Source: an uncultured Parabacteroides sp. (GTDB lineage Bacteria > Bacteroidota > Bacteroidia > Bacteroidales > Tannerellaceae). From it: DNA of 12,297 bases. The position numbers and the translations under genes are program-made. Under the pieces are notes generated by a model. That model worked only from the letters and a program-made list of their open reading frames with translations. It was not told where the DNA came from and did no database searches. The stretch is from the NCBI GenBank assembly GCA_934725305.1, contig CAKVBA010000068.1, positions 1 to 12,297 of the forward strand, written 5' to 3'. Below, one piece after another: positions 1 to 6,647 of the stretch (positions within the stretch are counted from its first letter, which is position 1; each line of letters starts with the position of its first letter).

Positions 1-2
1 TG

Positions 3-50
3 AGTTTAATCGGGAAAATACGGGAACGTCTGCCGGTTAACTCAGATTGA
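3..50 (+). CDS. Possible C-terminal end of a gene entering from the left
   Basis: The frame starting at base 3 is open from the window edge and reads SLIGKIRERLPVNSD before a TGA at 48-50. The composition is protein-like, and the hairpins that follow at 118-229 suit the end of a rightward gene facing the leftward dehydrogenase. Fifteen residues are too few to name a family. Frame 2 is also open, ending at base 40, so the choice of frame is an inference. Confidence 0.3.
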   Translation, partial: SLIGKIRERLPVNSD

Positions 51-117
51 AGGAATTAAATGACTATCCCTAAAATAACTGCTTGCAGTCTTTTGTTTTT
101 TATTTTTATAAGGTGTC

Positions 118-174
118 TTTTGCTTGTTTTTAATTCGCAATAGCTCGCTATTACTCATTAAAAGACAAACAAAA
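118..174. terminator. AT-rich imperfect hairpin between convergent genes
   Basis: The left arm at 118-134 (TTTTGCTTGTTTTTAAT) pairs with the right arm at 157-174 (ATTAAAAGACAAACAAAA), with one wobble or mismatch and one single-base bulge. A small inner stem, AATAG (139-143) with CTATT (148-152), caps it. A degenerate third copy of the arm follows at 183-206. Both arms are T-rich or A-rich at their outer ends, so the structure could end transcription from either side. It could also be a decayed repeat element. Confidence 0.4.
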
Positions 175-204
175 TTCACTCTTTTAAAAAGACAAAATAC
201 AAGC

Positions 205-229
205 AAACCCTAATGACCGATTGGGGTTT
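205..229 (-). terminator. Hairpin and recurring post-stop motif overlapping the dehydrogenase stop codon
   Basis: On the minus strand, AAACCCCAAT and ATTAGGGTTT form a 10-bp stem (one G-T wobble) around the loop CGGTC, overlapping the TAA stop of the dehydrogenase. The core CAATCGGTCATTAG is shared with sites at 10143-10161, 11554-11567 and 12157-12173, mostly just after stop codons on the sense strand. The T-run after the stem is weak, so intrinsic termination is an inference. Confidence 0.45.
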
Positions 230-1058
230 AATAGTCCGTTGTTGCTGCGAGAGGGCGTATTTCGTCCATAGCTTTCACGGTGTTGGCACATATCTGGCGG
301 ATGCCGTCCACAGAGTCAGAGCCCATCGGCATATTTACTGGAGGATTCTCCATCTCGGCAAGCTGGATATATAGCTTCGCGACCTTGGCAGGATCGCCAA
401 TCTGCGTACCATTCTGTCCCATATAGAATTCCATGTTCTGACGATAGAGGTCGGCATAAGGCGAACCTTCTGGGATGGTCGTGTCGAACGACTTACCGAA
501 GAACTCCGTACGGATGAACCCGGGCTTCACGTCGGTCACGTGGATGCCGAACTGTGCGACCTCTTGCGCTAAAGTCTCGCTGATGGCCTTGACGGCATGT
601 TTCGTGGCGCAGTAAAGACCCGACAGAGGTCCGATATTGTAGGCACCCAGCGAACTGACATTGAAGATGTGTCCGCTGTGCTGCTCGCGCATGATAGGAA
701 GCACATTGCGGATAACGTTGAGCGTACCGAACACGTTGATGCCGAATAGCGCTTTGGCATCCTTGTCGCTCAGTTCCTCGATAGTTGCCAAATGTGTGTA
801 GCCCGCATTGTTCACCACGACATCGATGCGTCCGAATTTGGTCTTCACCTCATTAATAACTCGACAGACATCCTCCTCGTCGGTCAGGTCCATCGCTGTA
901 GGATAAAAGCACTCGCTCTCCTCACCAAACAGTGCGATAAGTAACTCCTTCTTACGACTTGTTGCTGCCACTGAAAAACCCTGCTGCAAGAGTTCCTTTA
1001 CCAGGGCTTGCCCCATACCATGTGAACAGCCCGTTACAAACCATACTTTCTTGTTCAT
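228..1058 (-). CDS. Classical short-chain dehydrogenase/reductase (SDR)
   Basis: This 276-residue protein has the full classical SDR layout: the Rossmann dinucleotide motif TGCSHGMG at residues 9-16, NNAG at 83-86, a structural Asn in GINVFG near 108, catalytic Ser136 (NVSS) and the YCATK motif with Tyr149 and Lys153. Such enzymes are cytoplasmic NAD(P)H-dependent oxidoreductases acting on an alcohol or carbonyl; SR/K residues around 34-37 after the second strand suggest NADPH preference. The substrate cannot be read from sequence. It lies 94 bp downstream of an AraC-type regulator on the same strand, with operator-like repeats and a promoter-like box in the gap, so it is probably that regulator's main target. 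Length is normal for the family and the start follows directly from the promoter-like box. Family call sure, role unknown. Confidence 0.95.
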   Translation of the reverse strand: MNKKVWFVTGCSHGMGQALVKELLQQGFSVAATSRKKELLIALFGEESECFYPTAMDLTDEEDVCRVINEVKTKFGRIDVVVNNAGYTHLATIEELSDKDAKALFGINVFGTLNVIRNVLPIMREQHSGHIFNVSSLGAYNIGPLSGLYCATKHAVKAISETLAQEVAQFGIHVTDVKPGFIRTEFFGKSFDTTIPEGSPYADLYRQNMEFYMGQNGTQIGDPAKVAKLYIQLAEMENPPVNMPMGSDSVDGIRQICANTVKAMDEIRPLAATTDY

Positions 1059-1087
1059 ATTGCTTTGCTTTAATTGTGTTACAGGTG

Positions 1088-1095
1088 CAAAGTAA
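1088..1095 (-). promoter_or_regulatory. Probable -7 box of the dehydrogenase promoter
   Basis: The minus strand reads TTACTTTG here, one base off the Bacteroidetes -7 consensus TAnnTTTG. About 17 bp further upstream is GTTG, a possible weak -33 element. Transcription would start near 1080, leaving a leader of about 22 bases before the start codon at 1058. The repeats at 1118-1157 sit just upstream, where an activator would bind. Confidence 0.4.
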
Positions 1096-1117
1096 AGCAG
1101 TTATTTGAAACGCAACA

Positions 1118-1157
1118 TTTCTCAAAAGCCCATAGTTGTTTTTCTCAAAAGCTCATA
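1118..1157 (-). promoter_or_regulatory. Two direct repeats, probable AraC-type operator
   Basis: TTTCTCAAAAGCCCATA (1118-1134) and TTTCTCAAAAGCTCATA (1141-1157) match at 16 of 17 positions and are 23 bp apart start to start. AraC-family activators often bind two directly repeated half sites of about 17-20 bp just upstream of the core promoter, and this pair ends right before the putative -33 region of the dehydrogenase. The distal copy overlaps the stop codon of the AraC-like gene. The regulator assignment is inferred from position. Confidence 0.5.
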
Positions 1158-1971
1158 CGACCTGAGTGGGCGCCATTCCGTAGCGGCGTCTGAAGGCTGT
1201 AGAGAAATGGCTGGTGTTCTTGAACCCGACTTTATAGGCCACTTCCGTTGCCGACAGCCGGGTAGATGCCAGCAGATCGTAGGCTACTTCGAGCCGTTTC
1301 TGCGTGAGCCAGCGACCGGGAGAGAGAGGACTGAACTGCTGGAAGTCACGCTTGAAGGCTGCCAGGCTACGACCGGTGAAACGGGCCAATTCGGCCAGCG
1401 ACAGGTCGTACATGTAGTTCTTGTTCATGAAGTCCTCTATGTCTATCTTCCACGGCGCGGTGAAGTCGAACAGACAGGGATAGAATCGCTCGTCGGTCTG
1501 AAGCAGTGCAAGCAACCCTTCCTGCATCTTCAGGTGCATCATCTCAGGAGTGGGCTTCGTGTTCGTGTCGAAGTATGGAATCATCGACATGAAGAGGCTT
1601 TTTATACTCGCCTCGCTGGAGAGCTGTACTACATCAGGCAACGGTTCGATGAGTTTCTTCTCCAGTCCTGTAGCAGGATGGCGATCATAATATGGTTTGA
1701 GAAAACTCTTGCGAAACACGAGAAAGATGCCGCGGAAGGGTTCGCCATCGGGCGACGGCTGCTTGATGATGCTGACCGTATGGTTTCGGTGCAGGAAAAT
1801 ACATCCGCCCTGCCTTATATGCAATGTCTCCGATATCGTGCCAATTGTCAGTTCACCACTATGCACAAACACCAGCATGTGATGGTCTATCGTCTTGTCG
1901 AACACCTTTCCTTCTTCTGTATGGTAACAGAAGAATACATCGTCATAATTGAACATCCAACTTTCGTCCAT
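1153..1971 (-). CDS. AraC/XylS-family transcriptional regulator
   Basis: A 272-residue cytoplasmic DNA-binding protein. Residues about 1-165 form an N-terminal sensor region with cupin-like beta character (for example LTIGTISETLHI then QGGCIFLHRNHTV). The C-terminal 95 residues are a complete AraC double helix-turn-helix: first HTH near 191-211 (LSLAELARFTGRSLAAFKRD), then PGRWLTQKRLEVAYDLL, second HTH near 239-260 (LSATEVAYKVGFKNTSHFS) and the closing FRRRYGMAPTQ signature. The protein ends directly after that signature, as is usual. It starts 20 bp after the hydrolase/cupin gene, so the two are probably co-transcribed, and it precedes the dehydrogenase. The paired direct repeats at its 3' end are the likely binding site. 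The effector is unknown; neighbouring enzymes suggest a small carbonyl or aromatic compound. Confidence 0.95.
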   Translation of the reverse strand: MDESWMFNYDDVFFCYHTEEGKVFDKTIDHHMLVFVHSGELTIGTISETLHIRQGGCIFLHRNHTVSIIKQPSPDGEPFRGIFLVFRKSFLKPYYDRHPATGLEKKLIEPLPDVVQLSSEASIKSLFMSMIPYFDTNTKPTPEMMHLKMQEGLLALLQTDERFYPCLFDFTAPWKIDIEDFMNKNYMYDLSLAELARFTGRSLAAFKRDFQQFSPLSPGRWLTQKRLEVAYDLLASTRLSATEVAYKVGFKNTSHFSTAFRRRYGMAPTQVV

Positions 1972-1991
1972 AGTATCTATGTGTTTTGTTT

Positions 1992-3320
1992 TTATATTTT
2001 CAGCTGATTGTACACTTCATCTGATACAGATTCTCCAGCCATTCGTTGGAAGTATCCTCGCCTGGAATTTCGAAGGCCAAATGGGGCAAACCAATTCTCT
2101 GCAGCTGCACCCTGCCAATGTTTTACGCTGGCAGGAATATGGATCACCGTACCGGGCAGAAACTTCTGTGCAGGCTTGCCTTCTTCCTGATACCACCCTT
2201 GCCCAGCAACACCTACCAACATCTGTCCGCCGCCTTTGGAGGCTTTGTGTATGTGCCAGTTGTTGCGGCAGCGAGGCTCAAACGTCACATTAAATAATGG
2301 AATCAGCGAATCTGATATGCAGGCAAGATAACTGTTTCCAACGAAATACAGGGCATACGCAGTATTTGGTTCTCCGATGAGGAAAATCATTTTACGCAGG
2401 AAGGCAGCTTTGGCATCTTCTCCCTTTTCATCTTCTGCCCATACGTTTTTGGCAAGGCTGAATGCAGACTTGAAAGCTTCTTCTCCAAAATATCGGCTGT
2501 GTGCCTTTTCTCCGTGTACAATGAGTACTGAAGTTCGGATTTCGCTGGCAGCCACCCATAGGTCGTGATTCAAGAGCATGAGAATAAATGTGATGTTCCA
2601 TCCCTGATTGAAATTGAGCGAACGAGGGTGATAGCCTCTCATGGGCGATTTGTAATATGCCACGTATTGTTTCAGAAAATCAGGAGCATCGTCTGGCGCT
2701 TGCTCCGGAAGATCGCCTTGTGTATTGATTTCGCCTGTACGAAACTCCGCTGTACGTTTTTTAGCCAACTCTTGCTTCAACCTATGGCGTGCTTCTTCAT
2801 CCATGCTGTCGAAATAGCCTTGCTGGGTCACTTGGGTCATATTATAAAGGGTCACACATGCAGTCGCTTGGATTCTGGGATCGAGTGCTGCTGCATTGAA
2901 CGCGATACCTCCCCAGCCACAGATGCCGAGAATGCCTATGCGATTGACATCCACTTGTTCGTGGCAAGACAGAAAATCGATTGCTGCACAGAAGCCCTCC
3001 GTATTGATATCCAAGGAGGAAGAATAACGCGGTTTGCCACCGCTTTCACCCCTAAATAATGGATCGAAAGCAATAGTCTGGTAGTCTTGCTCCGCAAGAT
3101 GCTGGGCATAAAGGCCACTGGCTTGTTCTTTCACAGCGCCATAAGGACCGCTCACGGCTATGGCTGGCAACAATCTCGCAGCTTCTTTGGGTATATACAT
3201 ATCTGCAGCCAACGTGATACCGAACCTGTTTAAAAAAGTCACTTTACGATGTTTTACTTCGTCACTTTTCGGAAAAGTCTTGTCCCATTCCTGAGTCATT
3301 GTCAACTGTTCTTTTTCCAT
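1992..3320 (-). CDS. Alpha/beta-hydrolase/cupin fusion, partly decayed
   Basis: Two domains are joined in 442 residues. Residues about 20-285 match the dienelactone-hydrolase/YcjY-like alpha/beta-hydrolase group: the nucleophile elbow is GICGWGG with Cys134 in place of Ser, followed by VLIVHGEKAHSRYF (265-278). The usual segment with the catalytic His (often NHVDLYD) is absent; the chain instead runs into a linker and then a cupin from about 313 (GEPNTAYALYF, NVTFEP, WHIH with His356/His358, Gln366, VKHW with His401). Hydrolase activity is therefore doubtful, while metal binding by the cupin looks possible. Residues about 413-430 appear to be in the wrong frame: the alternative minus-strand frame there encodes HLAFEIPGEDTSNEWLE, the expected cupin tail, between an extra base in a C-run (2083-2086) and a missing base near 2028-2034. 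AGGAAG precedes the chosen start. It sits 29 bp after the ATPase gene and 20 bp before araC. Confidence 0.85.
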   Translation of the reverse strand: MEKEQLTMTQEWDKTFPKSDEVKHRKVTFLNRFGITLAADMYIPKEAARLLPAIAVSGPYGAVKEQASGLYAQHLAEQDYQTIAFDPLFRGESGGKPRYSSSLDINTEGFCAAIDFLSCHEQVDVNRIGILGICGWGGIAFNAAALDPRIQATACVTLYNMTQVTQQGYFDSMDEEARHRLKQELAKKRTAEFRTGEINTQGDLPEQAPDDAPDFLKQYVAYYKSPMRGYHPRSLNFNQGWNITFILMLLNHDLWVAASEIRTSVLIVHGEKAHSRYFGEEAFKSAFSLAKNVWAEDEKGEDAKAAFLRKMIFLIGEPNTAYALYFVGNSYLACISDSLIPLFNVTFEPRCRNNWHIHKASKGGGQMLVGVAGQGWYQEEGKPAQKFLPGTVIHIPASVKHWQGAAAENWFAPFGLRNSRRGYFQRMAGESVSDEVYNQLKI

Positions 3321-3349
3321 AAAAACTTCCTTTTTGCTCTGAGCCGGAT

Positions 3350-4699
3350 TTAAACAATCTTTTTCCTCTCTGTCACAAACCTTTTCAATAAGAAAGCCAG
3401 GAAGTATGGGAAGGTATAGAATTTACCATTGAATCCAATATTTTTATATCCCAACTTAATTCCATATTTTACATCAGGATATTTATTCTCTTTCAGCAAA
3501 TTATTCAATGATGCTGTTGCGCCATCATTTGCTTTAACCTCTACGGGAATAAGGGAATTTGCATCTCTTACAAAGAAATCCATTTCAAGAGATGGTTTAT
3601 CACTACTGTAATAGTAAAGGTTATATCCCTGCTTTACCAGCATATCTCCTACAATGTTCTCATATATAGCTCCTTTGTATGTACTAAGATTTTTATTAGC
3701 TCTCAAATCTTCCTGGGCTTCTTCATCAAGCGATGCAATCAAAAGCCCTGTGTCTTTATAATAAATCTTGTAGAGCTTAGGATCATAGTTACCCTTAAGT
3801 GGAAGTTCTGGCTGATTTAGGCAATAGCAAATGTTTATAACACCAGCTTCGGCAAGCCATTCTACACAACCTATATAATCTCTGTTACGTGCATTCTTGC
3901 CAATCTTGGTTATCTGAAAACGCTTGTTTTCCTTAGCCAAGAATGTGGAGATATGATTATAAACAGCTTTAACCTTTGCCTTATCCAATCCTTCTACATA
4001 TTTGGTGATGTCCTCTTCATAGTCTTTGAGTAATTGTTTCTGTATGCTCAATGTCCCGCTGAAGTTCTTGTTCTTGATATATGTATTTACCACCTCTGGC
4101 ATACCGCCAATAGTTATATAATCACGGAAAAGTTCAAAAAGGACATCCATTTGCAAATTGGCAAGAGGCTTGACTCCCGACATGTGTTGGTATAGTTCTT
4201 CTATAAAATCGTCCGTGTAGCCTTTAGCCCAAAGGAACTCCTCAAAATCCATGGAATGCATCTCGTAATCTTCCTTATAGCCAACACTATTGGATTCTAT
4301 CTCTCTATAATTGATACCCATCAATGAACCGGAACAGATAACGTCGAACCGTCTATCAAGCCTGAAGAACTTCAATGAAGTAGCACAATTGGGGCAAGCT
4401 TGTAGCTCATCAAAAAAGAAAAGAGTTTCACTTGGAATAAATTTAAGCTCAGGATTTAGTAACGATATGTTTTTAAGAATAGTATCAACCTCAAAACCAT
4501 CCTCAAAAATATTCTTGTATTTAGGTTGCTCTACAAAATTAATCTGGATAACACTTTTGTAGTTTTGACTTGCGAACCACTCAATTGAACATGTTTTTCC
4601 AATCTGACGGGCACCTTTAATGATTAGCGGTTTCCTGTCTGGATTGTTTTTCCAAGCCAACAAAAAACTATCAACCTTTCTTCTAAGTAACTTATCCAT
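3350..4699 (-). CDS. AAA+ ATPase with DUF4143 and nuclease-like C-terminus
   Basis: This 449-residue protein has an AAA_14-type ATPase domain: Walker A GARQIGKT (29-36), Walker B LFFFDELQ with Asp97/Glu98, and CSGS near 122-125 in the sensor position. The second half corresponds to DUF4143, with a PD-(D/E)XK-like pattern near the end: Glu347 (GAIYENIV), Asp374 (LEMDFF) and Glu387-Val-Lys389 (PVEVKA). Proteins of this type are abundant, often in many copies, in gut Bacteroidetes; their function is not established, though mobility or defence roles have been suggested. No signal peptide or membrane segment is visible. Four repeats at 33-bp spacing lie directly upstream, a possible self-regulatory array. 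It precedes the hydrolase/cupin gene by 29 bp but has no obvious metabolic link to it, so it may have inserted upstream of an older operon. All key motifs look intact. Confidence 0.95.
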   Translation of the reverse strand: MDKLLRRKVDSFLLAWKNNPDRKPLIIKGARQIGKTCSIEWFASQNYKSVIQINFVEQPKYKNIFEDGFEVDTILKNISLLNPELKFIPSETLFFFDELQACPNCATSLKFFRLDRRFDVICSGSLMGINYREIESNSVGYKEDYEMHSMDFEEFLWAKGYTDDFIEELYQHMSGVKPLANLQMDVLFELFRDYITIGGMPEVVNTYIKNKNFSGTLSIQKQLLKDYEEDITKYVEGLDKAKVKAVYNHISTFLAKENKRFQITKIGKNARNRDYIGCVEWLAEAGVINICYCLNQPELPLKGNYDPKLYKIYYKDTGLLIASLDEEAQEDLRANKNLSTYKGAIYENIVGDMLVKQGYNLYYYSSDKPSLEMDFFVRDANSLIPVEVKANDGATASLNNLLKENKYPDVKYGIKLGYKNIGFNGKFYTFPYFLAFLLKRFVTERKKIV

Positions 4700-4723
4700 A
4701 TCTAAATTCTTTGATTACAACTG

Positions 4724-4731
4724 TAAAGATA
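4724..4731 (-). promoter_or_regulatory. Possible -7 box of the ATPase gene
   Basis: The minus strand reads TATCTTTA, one base off TAnnTTTG, 25 bp upstream of the ATPase start codon. The nearest 33-bp-spaced repeat (4737-4749) lies immediately upstream, between this box and where a -33 element would fall, so a protein bound to the repeats would be positioned to block or steer RNA polymerase. Single-box evidence only. Confidence 0.3.
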
Positions 4732-4736
4732 ACACT

Positions 4737-4848
4737 TTTCACATTATCCTGGCTATAATTATATGTTTATTTCACATTATCCTCACTGTTCTTACCCTAT
4801 CTTTTCACATAATCTATAGTATAAAAGGGCTATCATTTCACATTTTCG
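4737..4848 (-). repeat. Four 13-bp repeats at exact 33-bp spacing
   Basis: On the plus strand the units are TTTCACATTATCC (4737-4749), TTTCACATTATCC (4770-4782), TTTCACATAATCT (4803-4815) and TTTCACATTTTCG (4836-4848). The first two are identical, and the outer ones drift with distance from the gene. Each pair is separated by 20 bp of unrelated sequence, giving a 33-bp period, about three turns of the helix, so all copies face the same side of the DNA. The array lies between the ATPase start codon and 150 bp upstream. It resembles an iteron or multi-site operator. The period is also 11 codons, which makes the plus-strand reading look like a peptide repeat (FHII), probably by chance. Confidence 0.8.
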
Positions 4849-4989
4849 AAATTTATTTCCATAAACCATAGAATAAAGACAATCTTATTCTCCGTCATAT
4901 CTATCATTCTTCTTTATACTTGTTCCATCTTCTCTCTACCTTTCCTACAATCTCCTTACGATATATAGATAACGACTCGGATATAACAG

Positions 4990-5030
4990 AACCGGGATGC
5001 AATAGTGCTGAATGCCTTTGTTTCCCGGTT
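4990..5030 (+). terminator. Long-loop inverted repeat followed by T-run
   Basis: AACCGGGA (4990-4997) pairs perfectly with TCCCGGTT (5023-5030) around a 25-base loop, and the right arm continues into TTT on the plus strand. No rightward gene ends here, so it may be part of an old element. In the rest of 4849-5161 I see only short ORFs without recognisable motifs. Confidence 0.35.
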
Positions 5031-5161
5031 TTTCGTGTTTCAGATATTAAGCCGTTCGATTTTAGTCGATGGCGTCTATATGATCGAAATACTCTCCCTA
5101 AACCGGTCTGATAAGGAGTATGAGTCGCATGCGTCTTCTATAAGTACCCCGGTAATGTATG

Positions 5162-5315
5162 TTATTGTATTTTATATACGTTCGACTTTACTGAAAACGA
5201 GTAACAAATCTATTAGAAACGATGGGGAACTTTGGCGGAATTGACAGGCGTGTCTGTTTCAGCCCAAACACTCTTAAAAAAGAGGCTATAGCCTATCTTT
5301 CAAAGGTCTATAGAC
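5162..5315 (+). repeat. Dispersed repeat, copy 1
   Basis: This stretch aligns with 11760-11935, with no gap needed over about the first 120 bp. It begins with TTATTGTATTTT in both copies, passes through CAAATC and GATGGG, CGGAATTG and CAGGC, and ends with the palindrome GTCTATAGAC (5306-5315). Identity by eye is about 60-70%. In plus frame both copies encode a peptide of the pattern KR..N..E.MG.F.GI.R....P starting right after an in-frame stop; in minus frame both encode L(S/P)IP...PI.S..F..RF then stop. I cannot tell which strand, if any, is coding. It fills the space downstream of the MATE gene. Confidence 0.6.
5273..5297 (-). terminator. Possible terminator of the MATE operon
   Basis: The 12-bp palindrome AGGCTATAGCCT (5283-5294) is followed on the minus strand by CTTTTTTA, about 24 bp after the MATE stop codon. 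The stem is only about 4 bp around a TATA loop, so it is a weak intrinsic terminator. It lies inside copy 1 of the dispersed repeat and is not conserved in copy 2. Confidence 0.35.
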
Positions 5316-5317
5316 AA

Positions 5318-6643
5318 CTATTTCATTTCCCTGAATGCAGTCCACACTATCGGTATAGTTACAATGAGAGAAATGATGTCACTTATAGCCTGGCAGATTT
5401 CCAGACCCAACAGTCCGAAGTAATGAGGAAGGATGATAATGAGAGGAATGAAAAACAGTCCCTGTCGCGAAGCTGCAAGGATATTGGCACGTATTGTCTT
5501 TCTACACGTCTGCATCATCATGTTGGCCATCATCATAAAGCTGCATGCTGGGAATACAATCATCTGGTAGCGCAACGCAGGAATGCCTATGGCGATTACG
5601 TCCGGATCGTTGCGAAACAAAGCTACAGCTTCTTCACTGAAGAGGATAAGAATCACAGTCCAGAACAAAAGAAACACAGTACCAATTTTGGTGCTGAACC
5701 AGAATCCTTCCTTTACCCTATTGTAGAGTTTGGCGCCATAACAGAAGCCACACATGGGTTGAAATCCTTGTCCAATACCAATAATGACACTGAAGATAAA
5801 CATACTGATACGAGTCACGACGCTCATGGCTGCAATGGCAGCATCGCCATAGTTTCCGGCCACGCTGTTAAGGGCGATGGTGCTAATACTTGCAAGTCCT
5901 TGCCGGGAGATGGAAGGTGTGCCTCCGGCAATGATTTCCTTCACAAACCGACCATCAAAAGAGATTTTGCGATGACTGTAATGTATCACTCCTTCCTTTC
6001 TACTCATCATGAGCAGAATGACGAATCCACAAGACTGACCTATGACTGATGCCAGTGCCGCTCCGCGAACGCCCATGGAGAGGCCGAAGATGAAGAGCGG
6101 ATCGAGCAGACAATTGATGATGGAACCGCTGACCACTCCATATACCGAATACTTGGCAAAGCCCTGAAATCTCATTTGGTTGTTGACACAAAAAGTGCCC
6201 ATGATAAATGGTGTACCCAGCAGACTGATACCCAGACACTGGCGTGTATATGGCAGAATAGTTGGTGTACTACCCAAGATAATACTGATGGGTTCAAGAA
6301 ACAGCAAGCCTATCAGCATGGTCACAATTGAGAATACCAATGTGTAAAAGAGCCCCGTACTTGCCATCGTCTCGGCGTCCTCTACTTTCTGTGCACCAAG
6401 TTGTCGGGAGATATAGTTTCCCGAGCCATTGCCGAAGAAGAAAGAGAACGCCTGTATGAAGAACATAACGCTAAACACAATTCCTACAGCAGCAGTGGAT
6501 TGGGTGTCGATCTGTCCCACAAAAAAAGTGTCGACCAGGTTATACACGCTGGTCAACAGCATAGATATGATCGTAGGAAAAGCCATTACGCCTATCACGC
6601 GATGGACAGGCGCATGGGTAAGAAACTGATATTTATCGTTCAT
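5318..6643 (-). CDS. MATE-family multidrug/toxin exporter
   Basis: A 441-residue inner-membrane protein with about 12 hydrophobic segments in two homologous halves, the usual MATE length and layout. Family signatures include VYNLVDTFFVGQ (33-44), a GNGSGNYISRQLGA stretch (71-84) and, in the second half, IGIGQGFQPMCGFCYGAK. It belongs to the bacterial MepA/DinF-like group, which exports cationic drugs, bile acids or other xenobiotics using a Na+ or H+ gradient. The start codon lies 4 bp after the stop of the tannase-like relic, so it is most likely translated from the same transcript as the nitroreductase and flavoprotein genes. That position suggests a role in removing phenolic or nitroaromatic compounds, but the substrate is not readable from sequence. 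No frame disruptions seen. Confidence 0.95.
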   Translation of the reverse strand: MNDKYQFLTHAPVHRVIGVMAFPTIISMLLTSVYNLVDTFFVGQIDTQSTAAVGIVFSVMFFIQAFSFFFGNGSGNYISRQLGAQKVEDAETMASTGLFYTLVFSIVTMLIGLLFLEPISIILGSTPTILPYTRQCLGISLLGTPFIMGTFCVNNQMRFQGFAKYSVYGVVSGSIINCLLDPLFIFGLSMGVRGAALASVIGQSCGFVILLMMSRKEGVIHYSHRKISFDGRFVKEIIAGGTPSISRQGLASISTIALNSVAGNYGDAAIAAMSVVTRISMFIFSVIIGIGQGFQPMCGFCYGAKLYNRVKEGFWFSTKIGTVFLLFWTVILILFSEEAVALFRNDPDVIAIGIPALRYQMIVFPACSFMMMANMMMQTCRKTIRANILAASRQGLFFIPLIIILPHYFGLLGLEICQAISDIISLIVTIPIVWTAFREMK

Positions 6644-6647
6644 ACTA

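Noticed and set aside
4737..4848. CRISPR array, because of regular repeats and unique 20-bp spacers
   Set aside because: The repeats are only 13 bp, they vary between copies, spacers are too short, and no cas gene is present. A promoter-proximal operator array fits better.
4620..4871. Plus-strand 83-residue frame with an 11-residue FHII repeat
   Set aside because: It is the 33-bp DNA repeat read in frame, overlaps the start of the ATPase gene and has no start signals of its own.
5005..5244. Plus-strand 79-residue frame in the ATPase-MATE spacer
   Set aside because: No recognisable motif, runs into the dispersed repeat in a frame not kept in the second copy, and has no promoter-like box at a sensible distance.
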